Counted from the first letter of the stretch, positions 24,941 to 37,110 are shown. The stretch: 64,000 nucleotides of DNA from Augochlora pura (GCF_028453695.1 NC_135774.1:20274001-20338000), one strand, 5' to 3'. Numbers and translations are program-made. Notes: generated by a model from the letters alone, not told the origin.

Positions 24941-25920
24941 GAAAGGGTTCGGACTGTGAACCCCAGAGTCGATTGACACGCAAGCAGGTCCCTAGGACGC
25001 GTTCGAAGAGAGTAAACAGCCGCGAACGAACAAAGCGGAATCAGGACGATGTTCGTAGCCCTCGGTAGGTCTCGTGAGGAACGAGAGATCGCACGAGCGC
25101 AAAGATCAAGCAGGATCGTGCGACCCGGACCCCTCGACCTGTGTGCTTCGAACCAAGGAACGAACGAACGAAACGGCCCCCTTTCGCCCTCTTCTGTCCC
25201 TGTTGTGTCCGTGTCAGTCGCGGCAGCATCTTGCCCACTCTCTCGTTCCCTCCTTCTTCATCAATATCTCTTTCTCTCTCTCTCTCTTTCTCTCTCTGTC
25301 GTTCTTTCTTAGATGGCCACCTCCGTTCGCCTCCCCGGCCCACGGCATCCGATGCCTCTTTGACCACCTCTTTCCCCGTCTCACGTGGCAGAGATGTGAT
25401 CCACGCCTGTGATGCAATAGCTTGGATTGTGTTACTTCACCCGGTGTGCCGCGCCGGAGTCGAATTCTGTCGGATAAGGCCGCGCGGTCTCGTATACTTA
25501 CATTTGTTGCGATCACGTGTCCGCGAGCGCCGAAGAAGTCTCCGGTCTTGGGAGGCATCGGCGAGCGGATCGTGGGGACCGGACCAGTCGATAGCGAATC
25601 TCGAAAACAACCTAACCGCTAGCCCGTCCGCTAACGCCGGGGCACCGTTTAGTAATCATGCCTTGACATTTTTCAGGGGGGGGGATCTCGGAGGCACGGG
25701 ATATCGACGGACGGCCTGCACAGCTGGGTCAGGAGAGCATCGCCGGACCGATGCTTCAGCATTGATATCTTTTTGCACCGTGATCCGTCTTGCCTTGTCT
25801 TGTGCGCTATAGTAGATAGCATGTGGTATACCGGCTCTGTGACGCGTCTTCGCCGTCTCTTCAGGATTCGAAGCTGGTGAGTCTCGTCGTCGACACCCCT
25901 GCGTTCCGTGATATGTGGGA
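24941..25920. other. GC-rich CpG-dense block with CT tract
   Basis: GC-rich block with a (CT)n tract at 25,268-25,300. Overlapping 60-220 codon frames on both strands are Ser/Arg/Pro-rich and share no identifiable domain. Possible regulatory island. Confidence 0.4.
25268..25300 (+). repeat. (CT)n microsatellite
   Basis: CT dinucleotide run with two T interruptions. Confidence 0.85.
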
Positions 25921-26731
25921 ATTACGTTACATACGAGGGGATCAGAATGGGGTACAGTTGTCCAATATCAGGCTAGCTTATTTCTGTTATGTGTAGGTGT
26001 ACCGAGTGTTACTTTTCTTTATCGTGTGCTATCTCGTACCTTTCATTGTTTCATATTCGTAAAATATGCTGCAAACAATTTTTGCAGAAGTTCAATTATA
26101 ATAATTTATATTTTTCAAAGATATCATTGTATATTAATATTGTGTAGTAATCACATAATTTTCCTAAAAATTCCTTTAATATTCGATACGTTATTTTTTC
26201 CAAATATGAAATCTTAAATCAAAAGATAATTCCAAAATAACTAATATGAAACGTAGGGAAAATGATAGTTCAACAGACGATGGAGAAGAAATTATTCTAA
26301 ACGATGAAAGGGATGTAGAAAATTGTGAAGCGGAATGTTTATTTTTCTTTTAGTTTTTCCTTTACTACGAACAAGCAGAATTATTTTTTCTTTATTTTCC
26401 AGTAAATTTCAGAAAAGCACTGTATTTTAGTTTTTAAACGTGTGTCCACTCTTAATAGAGGCGTTTCTAATAGAAAATTATAATTTACAAAAAATGGTTC
26501 TTATAATAGACCTTTCTACCCTAATAGTAATAAAATGACATTTGAAACACATTTATCTCTCATATTAGGTTAATTACGAAATAGACACTTGCGTAAGGAA
26601 GAGAATAAGTTGTCGCTGACATAAATAATTGTTTAGCAAATATATCCTACGTCCTTGTTTAAGTAAAGAACAAAAGAGTAAGTAAGTATAAAGAACAAGA
26701 ATATGATATTGTTTTGTGTATGAGGAACCCG

Positions 26732-26964
26732 TCAACCCCTTGCCGTACTTTGACGAGTCTGACTCGTGATTATGATTTCGAACAATAACCTGTTAAGTAT
26801 GAATGTTATTTCGTCTTTTCTGTCTCTTTTACACTAATATTTAAGCGTTGAAATAATTGTAAACACGCTATAAATATTAATTTTATTTCTCCTCTAACAA
26901 ATTATTCCAATCGAAAATTAATTTTCATTGTAACTACAAAGATAAAAGTATTGCAAGGGGTTAA
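26732..26964. mobile_element. TTAA MITE E (233 bp)
   Basis: The right boundary is an intact TTAA (26,961-26,964); the left is TCAA, one base changed. The 17-nt left terminus CCCCTTGCCGTACTTTG (26,736-26,752) and the complement of the right terminus agree at 14 of 17 positions. The palindrome ACGAGTCTGACTCGT (26,753-26,767) follows the left terminus with no gap. Internal sequence resembles the elements at 35.0 and 50.6 kb and the relic at 16.5 kb, defining a family. It is non-coding, and mobilisation by a piggyBac-like transposase is inferred. Confidence 0.85.
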
Positions 26965-27267
26965 CGGAAGCAGATCAAACGAAAAACAGGTACAATGCTG
27001 TCGTTGTAAAGACTGGGCACGTGATTCATGCAATAATTAGAATAATTCTATTCTTGCAATCACTGAGATCGTAATGATCTGAATGCGACCTCAGTTAGAC
27101 TTCTAAGTTCTTATATAACAGTTTAAGGAAGATATTAAACGCAGACAAAGTCAGACAACCACTGCAAATGTCTCAATTTTTATTATAAGGTTCCCATTCT
27201 GTTACATAATCCAAACTGTATTTCGAAAATCGTATGGCGAAAACAGCAACTGACATTATATCTGTTT

Positions 27268-27304
27268 TTAACCCCCACGTACCACTGAACGCGGGTCGGC
27301 GACC
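27268..27304 (+). mobile_element. Candidate solo TTAA element end with subterminal palindrome
   Basis: TTAA followed by a CCCCC-starting terminus and then GGTCGGCGACC (27,294-27,304), an 11-nt palindrome. Layout resembles the complete elements, although the palindrome starts about 5 nt further in. No matching opposite end was found nearby. Confidence 0.4.
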
Positions 27305-27480
27305 ATTGTAGCATTTTCTCCATTCCTTATTTTCGATTAATAACTCGGACATTCTAAGATATACAACAAACTAGCTGTGCTTCAGTTTTCTCGAATATTT
27401 AAATAACATGTTCGTACTATAATCGCCGTTGTAAATGAAATGGTTTATTGTGTATCCGTATTTTAAAGTCAATATGTTAC

Positions 27481-28500
27481 GAGCGGGGTCGGCGAAACGC
27501 ATTCGCCGGTAGTCCAGATGGAAAAGTACAAGCACCGTTGAAAATCAACCGAGCAAAAAAAAAATATTGTCACGCAATTACCGGCAGCTTCAGGGATGTT
27601 TCAATTCCTGCGGTTGAAACCAGAACCGTGCAAGTCGCAGCCCCCGGGGCATCGTCGCCTACGTTGCATCTCGCGAATGGCATTAATGCGCTGCAAATAT
27701 AATCGCTTTTGCAATCTCGAGGGCGAAGGGAGGGGATGGGGGGTCGGTTCCAGCGGAAGAAAAAAAAAAGAAAAGAAACGGGTAAAAAGAAGAAGAAGAA
27801 GTGTGGTTCGCGCCTCGCAGCCCCCCTATTCGGACTCGCCGGCGCGGCTCGGCTCGGCGCGGCCGCGCAGGTATACTTTACGCAGGAGCCGGCAGCAATC
27901 GTCACGAGAAGGACGACGATGACGAAGAAGAGGGGTGGAATGCCGGCAGTAGCGGAAGCTAAGATGGCGTCGTGTTTACTTCGTTAAGGAGTTAATTACT
28001 CCTGGAGTCCCGGGTCCTGCCGCTACGGAGGACGATGGACGTGGAAGTGGCGGATGCTGGAATTTGATGTAGATGCAGTGAACGTAGGTAGAAGGAGAAA
28101 ATCTTTCTCTCTTTCCCGGTCTATCTTTCTGACGGCGTCGCGGAGAAGAGGGTCGCGACTTAAGTGCCCCGCCGCTCGGCAAATCCGATCGAGGCCTTTC
28201 CACGGAATCTATTTATCTATTTATCTCGGCCTAGAGGTAATAAGCTGATATTAAAATGAGCAGCTAGGGCAACGGCGTTTCTGATAACTTAGCTAGCCGA
28301 CGGGAATGCTGCGGAATGATTTGCGGACGTACGCTGCCAATGAGATTTGACGGCGTCGAAGTGGTGCCGAGCGCGATGACGACAAGGCCGACCTCGAAAC
28401 GCGAAGGTAATCTCTCATTCAAGGGGGTTTCGAAACGGAGGTCGACCCGCGGACTCGTTATCATGATGTTCACAATGTCTGAAAGAATAATAGACCATTG
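27481..28500. other. GC-rich CpG-dense block
   Basis: GC-rich block with short A and GAA runs at 27,760-27,800 and a CG-rich core at 27,830-27,870. No recognisable gene; open frames are compositional. Possible regulatory island. Confidence 0.4.
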
Positions 28501-29440
28501 TTGGTACCTCATAACAATTAATTAGACTTCGCAATTTAATTGGACTTTGTGCGATTGCTTTGGGAGTTGCTTTAGGATTGAAGATACAGTTCTTTTCAGG
28601 CTGCAAATGCTTGGATCAGACATTGCTGATAATATTTCTATATACATATTACATGGGAAAATCAATTTATATTTCTTATCAATTTGTATTAGGATGATTC
28701 AGAAGCCAATCGTTAATCTTTAAATTGAGATAAGTAAAGGATCTTGCAAATTAGTTGTGAACAAAATAATAATAATATTTACTTATAAAGAAATGGACTA
28801 CATTGATTTATCAACAAAAAGATTTTATGATAAAGATGTGTTTAATCTCTTGACCAATGACAACTTTTAGTAACTGTTCAGATAGCGATAAGAAATATCA
28901 GCAACTAATCCATTAAATTAGTAAAATTAATTAAAAATACAAATTACTTCGTTTGGTAGAATCCTGAGCAACGATGGGCACTTTACACTGCTACAACAAT
29001 GTTTTATTGTTTAAGCACTTTGATTTCTAATAGAAAAATAATTTCTGATTAACAAGCTCCAGTATGAAACCGTGTACATTAATAATTATTATACCGAGTT
29101 TATTATGCGAATATAGTAAAATTGACTGGATAAAATACTGTTATCCAGCCAATCAAAAATACAATTAATGTCATTCCTGTTAGAATAGTTGGGAAAATTT
29201 CATTCTCATTAGATCAGTTTATATAATTACACATGATAAAAAAATATACATAATATAAAAATTAGTAAAAGAAGAAATACATTTATATTTCATTTTTCTT
29301 AACCACGTTAGTTCATACAATAACATATGACTAGAAACGTGTATGATTTAGTACAAAATATCCAGTCCATAAATATTATTCCATGGCGTAGAAATAAATT
29401 GAAATTAGTATCAGATCTATCCGAGCGTTTCTTTTCATCC
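28501..29440. other. AT-rich non-coding stretch
   Basis: AT-rich DNA with stops in all frames. No structure identified. Confidence 0.5.
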
Positions 29441-30420
29441 AACACACATTAGTCTTGCTGTTGATACGGATACGGGTGGTGTGCTGCATGTGCTTCTGCA
29501 TCTCATTGAGAGTGTTCGCTCATGCCGAGGCCCGTGGCTCCACACGTATCCCGCGGCTTAACCGAGGCGTAAAATTTCACGTTAACGAAATTTTTTCGAC
29601 TTTTCTGAAAGACCTCCAGCTTCCGTCGGTTTTATTTCGGGCTTCGAAAGTCCGCTAACAAGTATATGGCCGCGGTACTTGAAAGTATTTGAAATAAGGA
29701 GGCGGAATGCAGCACCTTGTTCACGGACGGGGTAAATGCGGATGCAAGCAGGAGGGAGTCTGAGCTTGATGGTTGGTGGTAGTGGTGGCCGATGGTGGTG
29801 GTAGTGGTGATGGTGGTGGTGGTGGTGGTGGTGGTGGTGGAGGTGGTGGTGGTGTAGAGCGCACTAGGCACTTCTAGCTTCCATCAGCAAAGTAATTAAT
29901 TTTTAATGTACTTTGCCTGCTTATTTCTTTCGTATCATGGATTTTTTCCCGTGCCTCCGGGGGTAAGGGGGTGGGCGCCAGTGGTACGGCACGGGGGAGG
30001 CGACGGTTATGAATTTCTAATGAGATTCCGCGGAGATCTGCGAGAGATTAGCGTCGCTGGAAGGTGGTACGCCGGAGGTAAAAGTGTGTACCTTGCATGT
30101 CTAAGACAGCGGCGACACTAAGGGACTGCCGGACGAAAACAAGATACCGATGATAGCCGCGAGGACAAGTATCAAAGGTGCGAATACCGTCGAATCGTTA
30201 AACGCCCGTGCACGGTGGCCGATCTCTGCGGAGATACGCTTGTCCAGGATAGAAATCGACTATCTTTCTTGTTTTCGTGCTCTTTATGGAGCTTGCTTTC
30301 CCCATTTTTATAATACAACCAATCCTGCTTTTTCCTGCGATGCTGAAAAGATCGTCTGGAGAAGCGTGGCGCATGTGAAAAAGGTGGAATAAGTATTGGT
30401 TCGAGGTAATCGGTTAGTTT
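29441..30420. other. GC-rich block containing GGT array
   Basis: Moderately GC-rich block around the GGT array. Plus-strand frames at 29,906-30,121 and 30,150-30,392 carry no recognisable motif. Confidence 0.4.
29770..29854 (+). repeat. (GGT)n trinucleotide array
   Basis: About 85 bp of GGT repeats with AGT, GAT and GGA interruptions, purest at 29,811-29,840. The plus strand is rich in closely spaced GG doublets. A minus-strand frame across it gives poly-Thr, which is not evidence of a gene. Confidence 0.9.
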
Positions 30421-32370
30421 GAAATTATTTTTCATGAATTCATGATGTATCACTTCGCCTCAATAAATCTTTACATGATTTCAATCTTACAAATTTGTTA
30501 TCTAGTACACTTACGTATGAGAACGTTGAAGTCGTAGTCGTGTAAGTCAGATTTTAAAAAGTTTTTACGTAAATGTTGAAATGTAATTTACACGTATTAA
30601 AATGTTAAAGACACGAATGAAGAAAGTTCATTAGGAATTATGCCAACTATAAATAAAATTAACTATATATTTGTTTATTTGACGATATACTTGTTGTTCA
30701 GCGATGACAAGCCTTGTTTCTAACAATGTGGAAAGTGTGACTTAACCATACACTATGAATTAAATCCCATCAAACACACATATCGATAATTACATGCTGC
30801 CGTTCGCATTTCAATTAACCACCTCGCTAATTTTCCCAGATTTGAATACCGAGGTACTTGATTGATAGTTAACATTCTATATTTAAAATATAATTTCCCA
30901 ATAATTAGGCTTAATGCATAATTAATGACGAGTATTAGAAAAAGATTTACAAAAAGAATGTCTATTGTTTTATGAATTATCTTTGTTTACCACCTTGTGA
31001 AGTTAATCGGTTGCAAATTATGCAAAAGATAATATGTTTCTAATTTAGAATGACGATATTGATGAATGGGGTATAATTATTAATTATAATTTTCTCGTTG
31101 TCACTATTTGAATATGGATTGGCTTTAATCGATTCGATGAAAATTTTCAAAAGAAAGAACAAGAAAAATAAAAATTTCACGCTTACTTATTTTGTAAATT
31201 TATACTTTATTTTTCGTTGTAATCAGACTACGCGAATTTTATGCGCTTATAATTGATGCGACCGCATAGGGCACATTAAAATGTAAACTCTAAGAGAATA
31301 TAATAGAAGCTACTTTCTTTTATCCCTAATGAACCCATTATCAAAGGAAATAACTTTGTAATTAATTCCTGTCTTCATAAATTAGTCAAGAAGAATTTCA
31401 ATTTACATTAATAGCTAAAGACTTCTATACCGGTGCACGAGGCTATTCGGATCTGAAGAACTGTGTTAACAGTTGTATGATCATTGACGGAAGATATTCG
31501 TGTAAATGCTGAAATGCCATATTTGCGTAAAATTAAATGAAGTTTCGAGTTTTAACAGACTATGTACCTTCATAAAAAACGTATACTTACAGTTAACAAA
31601 ATATTACTGACATGGCCTTAAACGATTAATACAAATGTTAATTTATTTACGTTAATATAGATACTGTATTATTTCATATTTCTACAGTTGAATTTAAGAT
31701 AAATTATGATGGACACAAATTGTGAATATCCTTCTCTGACAATTAATACTGACAGCCATATAGATTAATATGTGTGTATTCCTAAAACCTTATATGTTTA
31801 TTTAAGTAATTATTTACATCTTCAAATTGTAATAGTTTACATAATTCAAATCTCAAATTAGATACGTTATGTAGATTGGCATTGAATAATATATAAAACT
31901 GCAAAATTGACGGAACGATATTTAAAGTACATTTTCTTGGTTACATTATACCATGAACGAAACTTTCTAAAAAGAATTAATTCTGAAAGAGAATTAAACG
32001 CAAGAGGCAGAGAAAAAGTGTTTGTAATTAACTCTCTCTGCCGAACAACGCATAAACATTTCGAATGCAATTCAAACTGCATATAAAATATTTTTTACAT
32101 TGTTTGCATTCGTTACGCTGTTCATTCTTTAAACGCGTTTCGTGCATTGCATGTGATCAAGTTTTTGTTATAAATGCATAAAATCAATTAATCAGTAAAA
32201 CTTGTCTTCTCAATTTCTCCAAAAATCGAGTCGCTCGGCCCAATTTAGAAAAGAAAGCCCATTCCGCGCTCCAAAAGTACTCTGGAATATTAATGAGAGC
32301 CGCAATGGCGATAATAAAATATACGTAAATAGTCTATTCCAGTCGGAAAGGTAATGTGCAAATAGTGTAC
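30421..32370. other. AT-rich non-coding desert
   Basis: Two kilobases of AT-rich DNA. No gene, RNA or repeat recognised. Confidence 0.5.
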
Positions 32371-32811
32371 TAAATCATCAGTAAGCCGACTATCGCGATG
32401 CGACAAAAGATGTGGCATCTCGTGATCCCGAACCTTCGATAAACAATAGCGTGGGCAGCTGTTGTAACCGAATCGTCCGGTGAAAACCAAAACGGTTTTC
32501 GATCATTTGGCAGGTGTACGTAGCTACGTCATTCGTTTTGCAAGCGAAAAGTAAACGCGATGGTAACACGTAGTTACCGGGGCCGTGAACTTTGCAGGGT
32601 AGTTTCATAAATTTTCTTATTGAGCCAGGTAGAGTGAGAGTCCCCGTGGCCACTTGCTTCAGGAAAAGCTGGCAGACGCAGGTAGACGTGCGTTTATGGC
32701 TCCTCGGACCCTCGAATAACGCACGTGCTCCACACATCCATCCCGGCTCAGCACACAGATAATAGGAGGAAAGACCTCGGTTCCGCCTATGCGAATATAA
32801 CGAGGCTTTAA
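32371..32811. other. GC-rich block upstream of duplicated element copy 1
   Basis: Moderately GC-rich, CpG-containing DNA. No gene recognised. It leads directly into the first copy of the duplicated element. Confidence 0.35.
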
Positions 32812-32972
32812 GGATGACCGTCGGTGGTCAGGTGCACGTGTGTGAGCTCCGGCACCCTGATGGGGCCTACTCGACCTCTCGACAGGATCCTTGTCGGAGT
32901 TTTTCTTCCTACCTGCCACGGCTGTTGTTGGTGCAACGTCGTTGAGATGACTCGTGTATTAGGCACTAATTT
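32812..32972 (+). repeat. Diverged duplicated element, copy 1 (about 160 bp)
   Basis: Shares co-linear sequence along its length with 34,509-34,666, roughly two thirds identical by eye with few gaps. Best-preserved parts are TCAGGTGCACGTGT (32,828-32,841; overlapping CAGGTG and CACGTG E-boxes), a CTCGACCTCTCG core (32,870-32,881), a CTACCTGCC word (32,909-32,917), and an inverted repeat ATTAGGCACTAAT (32,958-32,970) at the right end. A local hairpin can form between CTCCGGCA and TGTCGGAG. No protein reading is shared by both copies. It may be a duplicated enhancer, an RNA or an old dispersed repeat; orientation is arbitrary. Confidence 0.75.
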
Positions 32973-33676
32973 GTTTGGGTTGATGTATAGTCCGCTTTAA
33001 CTTACTTCGTGCGCGTATAGACTGACAACGACGAACACCTGCAATTATATTCTTTTTTTTTTCTCCAGCTCCTTTCGGTTCGAATGCAGAAGGTTTATTC
33101 ACTCGGTTGAGTTTGCGCATGCCGCTGGACTTCTTTTATTATATTACATTTACTAACCCTTTCCAGCCCGATGTTGCCGATACAACAACGCCAAATTATT
33201 GTATTTTAAGGTAATCGTGTGAAACAGATAAATGAAAACACAAAATCTTTATACAATTTCGCAGCTGTACAACGATTTCTATTTCCATTCAAGTTTGTAC
33301 ATCAGAATCACAATTCTGTCTAGTTACTTCTGCTTAAAAAATCTTTCAAATAGTAAAGAGGTAAATCTTGTTACACTGTTTCTTCATACTACTAAATCTA
33401 TAAAACTCTAAGAATAACTAAGGTGTGTTCCTTTATAATGATGTAAGATTATTTATTTAAAACCTGTCGCCATTCTTATTATAGTGACGCGTTTATCTCT
33501 GTACAAAATAAAATTTCATACGTAGACATTGAAATTTATAAATTACAGTGGAAAAGAATACAGAAACTTCGTTCTCTGTATACTGTTTAAAATTTCATTA
33601 ATCTATTTAACAGAAAAATATTTGAAGTGTTAAAGAATGCTGCTGCATTATTTATAACTGAATGATATGGAATCAG
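32973..33676. other. Mixed to AT-rich non-coding stretch
   Basis: No gene recognised. Includes a candidate TTAA element end at 33,153. Confidence 0.4.
33153..33190 (+). mobile_element. Candidate degenerate TTAA element end
   Basis: CTAA (a one-base variant of TTAA) followed by CCCTTTCCAGCCCGATG, then a TGTTG/CAACA inverted pair at 33,172-33,187. Layout recalls the other TTAA termini. No opposite end was located. Confidence 0.35.
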
Positions 33677-34111
33677 TCATTTTGATCGATTCTTTAGTAT
33701 TAAATGGCGGCGCAACAGAGTCTCTGTCTCATTATAGTTCAGAATTGTAGTGTTTTCCCGCTGCACGCCGCTATAGGGGACTTTTGCGCGTGCGTCGCGT
33801 TGCGTAGTTATTTCTCCTGACTGCACTGCTCCTTGAGTCCCGTCGCAGCATCTTGCTAACCCTCTTTTATCTCGGACCACCGCTTATGTCTGTTGCCTTA
33901 TGTCTGTGTGTATAGCATTTAGGCGTCCACAGGTGAGCAAAATGGGAGAAAGGAGGTCAGGTGGGCTAGCCCTCCGCACCACTGTGTTGCCTGCACTTAA
34001 TTCCGAGCCCCGATACACTTTATAAGTCGATTCGTCTTCGTCTTCGAGATTTTGAAAGGAAGATGGTACGATTGAGTCACAGATTCTTAACTTTTGAAGA
34101 TATGTATCCAT
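33677..34111 (-). other. Minus-strand open stretch with one stop, unrecognised
   Basis: Two consecutive minus-strand open segments (34,111-33,887 and 33,880-33,677) are in the same frame, separated by one TAA at 33,884-33,886. Together they read about 145 codons. The conceptual protein has no domain, signal peptide or membrane segment that I recognise. It could be chance openness or a very decayed repeat or gene fragment. Not called as a gene. Confidence 0.15.
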
Positions 34112-34508
34112 TTATTAATTTAATGACTTATGTTGTCAGTTGCAAATATAGCAGAACAACATATAAGATAAAGAAAACAAAAATTTTAGAACTATATTCA
34201 ATTCGTATCGTCCTATGTTATATACAACATTGTTAGCTCAGAATGATCTACCAAACACGTTAACAAAGTTTGGGTAATTGATTTGCACGGATTACCGAGC
34301 TGCTGCCGGCAAATTTGCATTCCGTGCATTTATGCGATTACAATGCATCGTCGCGATAAAAGTGTGCAATTGCGTCTATAGTCTTACGCGACGCGATGGA
34401 ATTGGAAGGGTGTTTTTCCGGCCGATAACGAAGAATCTGGCGCAACGAGCGAGCAATTCAGCGTGGCACAAGAGGCTTCCGGTTCTGTTCCGTGAACGTA
34501 GGTAAGAC

Positions 34509-34666
34509 GATGAACATCGGTGATCAGGTGCACGTGTATGAGTACAAACACCCCAATGGATGCACTCGACCTTTCGCGAGCACTATTGGGGGTCTTCGTC
34601 CCTTTACCTGCCCTATTGTTAACCGAGCAACACCGTTACTACGACTCGTGCATTAGGCACTAATTT
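34509..34666 (+). repeat. Diverged duplicated element, copy 2 (about 160 bp)
   Basis: Second copy of the element at 32,812, 1.7 kb downstream in the same orientation. It keeps TCAGGTGCACGTGT exactly (34,524-34,537), the CTCGACCTTTCG core (34,565-34,576), TTACCTGCC (34,604-34,612) and ATTAGGCACTAAT exactly (34,652-34,664). Locally CCCCAAT (34,551-34,557) can pair with ATTGGGG (34,585-34,591) around the conserved core. This stem is not at the aligned position of the copy 1 stem, so a shared RNA fold is not established. Confidence 0.75.
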
Positions 34667-34953
34667 TATAATCCCCTGCACCGTCGAAGCATCCATGTGC
34701 CTCCTGTCTTTCATTGTGTCTCCGGTGTACATCTCTCCATCCCAAAGCCAGAGGAAGGCCTGAGATGTCCTTTACCGCCCAGGCATTACTTCAAATCGTC
34801 CACTGTTTCTGCGGCTCTTCTTCACTAACACAGTAAAACCTGATGGTCGTACCTCGCAGAAGTTATTTCTTCTTCACTCGAATCCCGTTGTTGCTTGTGC
34901 TTTGTCTTTTGGAAAAGAAAAAATACTTCGATGTACTTTCGAAAATATACATC

Positions 34954-35221
34954 TTAACCCTTTGCGCTATAATAACGAGTCAGACTCGTAATAAAGATTT
35001 CATGCAACATCTGCTAAATATGAATATTATTCATTTCCTTTAAATCAAAATCAAATTGAAATCTTTTGTTATTGAAGTCTAGACGCGGAAGTGAATAAAG
35101 ACAATACAATAGACAAAAATTATCTAGCCTTATTAAGGAAAATACTAAGGACAAATAAGTGGTAATCAAGGCAGCGTGAAAGGAGTCGTAATAATGTCGG
35201 GATAACCCGGAGTCGGGTTAA
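34954..35221. mobile_element. TTAA MITE D (about 268 bp, altered right end)
   Basis: The left end is TTAA (34,954-34,957), then CCCTTTGCGCTATAATA and immediately ACGAGTCAGACTCGT (34,975-34,989), a 15-nt palindrome identical to that of the element at 50.6 kb. The interior is co-linear with that element (shared words such as CATTATT/TATTATT, AAGTCTAGA, CCTATTAAGGAAAATA or close variants). The right terminal repeat has diverged or been rearranged: a TTAA lies at 35,218-35,221 preceded by a CCCGGAGTCGGG segment that is not the complement of the left end. The right boundary is therefore less sure. Non-coding. Confidence 0.75.
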
Positions 35222-36370
35222 TAATGGATGGATAAAATAAATGGAAACCTACGTAGTCTAGACACAGGTGACCCTAATCTTCAGCATAAATTTCAATGGC
35301 GTTTTTATCCTGACAGGATCGAATACAATGAAGATTAACTTATTTAAAGAACTAATAACGTACATATAACATTTACTGTCAATAAAAAGCAAATTCTAGA
35401 AATGCGTCACAAATAGATACTATTAAGTATCTTGGATATTTCGTTCAACGAGAACTGTTTCACAAATAAATCGCAGGTCCTTCTGCATGAGGCTACTTTG
35501 CATCCAAGGACCATCGATGTGGGTCCCCTAAGATTCGTCCCTGGGCATCGTTGGCTAACAGCCACTCAGCTGCAAGCGTAGCGCCGATCACGTGACCGTT
35601 CTGTTCATATTTTGTCAACTAGCAACAGCAGGTTGCAATGTACCTGCTACATGAGATAGCAATTTTCGTGCCCTCGTATCAGAAACGTGTAAGAAAAGAA
35701 AATTGTTACATATAAATTTGTCATCTAGTTTTTTGTTGTATGTAAGATTAATGAATTGGTATTACATTTTTTCTACATTAAAATGTAGTAAACATTTTTC
35801 AATTGATGCTACAGCAGTTCGGAGGAATTTAAGTAGTATGTCTTGTCAAAAATCGTAGGAAATGCTTGCTGAAGATTTTCATACAAATTAATTAATATTA
35901 TAATTTAAATCCGATAATAGGGTGAGATTTATAACATGACTGTATTTTCGTGCACTTGTTTTCATACAAAAAAAATTGAAAAAGCGTGAATGAAATCCAC
36001 ACACAGAGGTATAGTCAGCACGAGAACACGGGGTACGGAAATATGGACATACATATATAACTAAATTTATGAGTGGTACAATTGTACAATCAAGTACAAA
36101 ATAATTGTAAAACTTTTATAAAGGAATTAAAATGTTAAAAATGAAGTCAGAAAAAGAAATCATTAGGAAATAAAAAATTAACTAAATAACTCATATTTAT
36201 CACCGTTAACTCGCTGTTGAATTCAAGTCCTGGTAACCACGGATACAACGTTCGCTTACAAAAACCTACGAAATGAGCGGAGCAAAATAAGAAACGCATT
36301 TTAATGGAGTAATATTGTATTAATTACTCGATATTCGAAACAGATATCGCTTACAGAAGCGGCCATTATT
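35222..36370. other. Mixed to AT-rich non-coding stretch
   Basis: A more GC-rich patch at 35,470-35,650 interrupts otherwise AT-rich DNA. No gene, RNA or transposon recognised. Confidence 0.4.
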
Positions 36371-37110
36371 TCCGTGTACACGGCCAATACCTCGGCGAGG
36401 CGTCCAGCTGCCGAACAATCGCAAGTTCGAAGGCAAGATGCGGTGCAGCGAAATTTTCTAATATCCGTAGCTTCTGCCGATCAAACACCAATACCATTCG
36501 AGCGGGCAGATAACGATAGCCTATGCCTGATGAGAATCATTTATTTCTTCCATCAGGAAACGATCTAGCAATTTCAATGTGCCGCAATACGTCATTCAAA
36601 TATTTACCGAATACTTGTCCGTATTACGGATGCAATTATCGACGATCTGGAAGAAAAGCGCGTATCATAGCCTCGTCGGTTAGTTTCCCTCTCGAGCATC
36701 TCCCCTTTCCCTTCGCGCCGCCGCTGCCGCCGCGCCACCGCGCCTTCCTTCGCCGCGGAGTCGTTTTTCACGATTCAGCAATTCCAATCTTGCCATTCAG
36801 CCTTGCCGATCGGTCAGTCTTCGGGGAACACGTAAACCCTTCCGTTCGTGCGCATTATATGTTTATCCGTCTTTATCCACTTTCCTTTTGTTCTCCCGCA
36901 CCACTCCTCTTTATCCCCTCGAAACCCCGCACCCTTCCGAACCCTGACCAGCCTGAACCAACGCGCGGTCTTTTCTTGAACGCTTGGTCACTAGCAAGCA
37001 GGTAGTAAGCACGGTTCGTAGGTACAAGTGCAGGTGCATCCACACGAACATTGTAACCCCCTCGAAGCGGCAGAGTAAACCAGAGTGCAGTTTGGTACAC
37101 CGTAATTTTT
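36371..37110. other. GC-rich block
   Basis: CpG-containing block with a GCC/CCG-rich core at 36,715-36,765. Open frames of 64-160 codons show no domain. Possible regulatory island. Confidence 0.4.

Larger units (their letters stand above)
25921..27480. other. AT-rich non-coding stretch hosting TTAA elements
   Basis: AT-rich DNA with no recognised gene. It contains MITE E and a solo TTAA end at 27,268, listed separately. Confidence 0.45.

Noticed and set aside
25141..25812. 223-codon plus-strand open frame
   Set aside because: Crosses a CT microsatellite, no recognisable motif, and competing frames are open on both strands.
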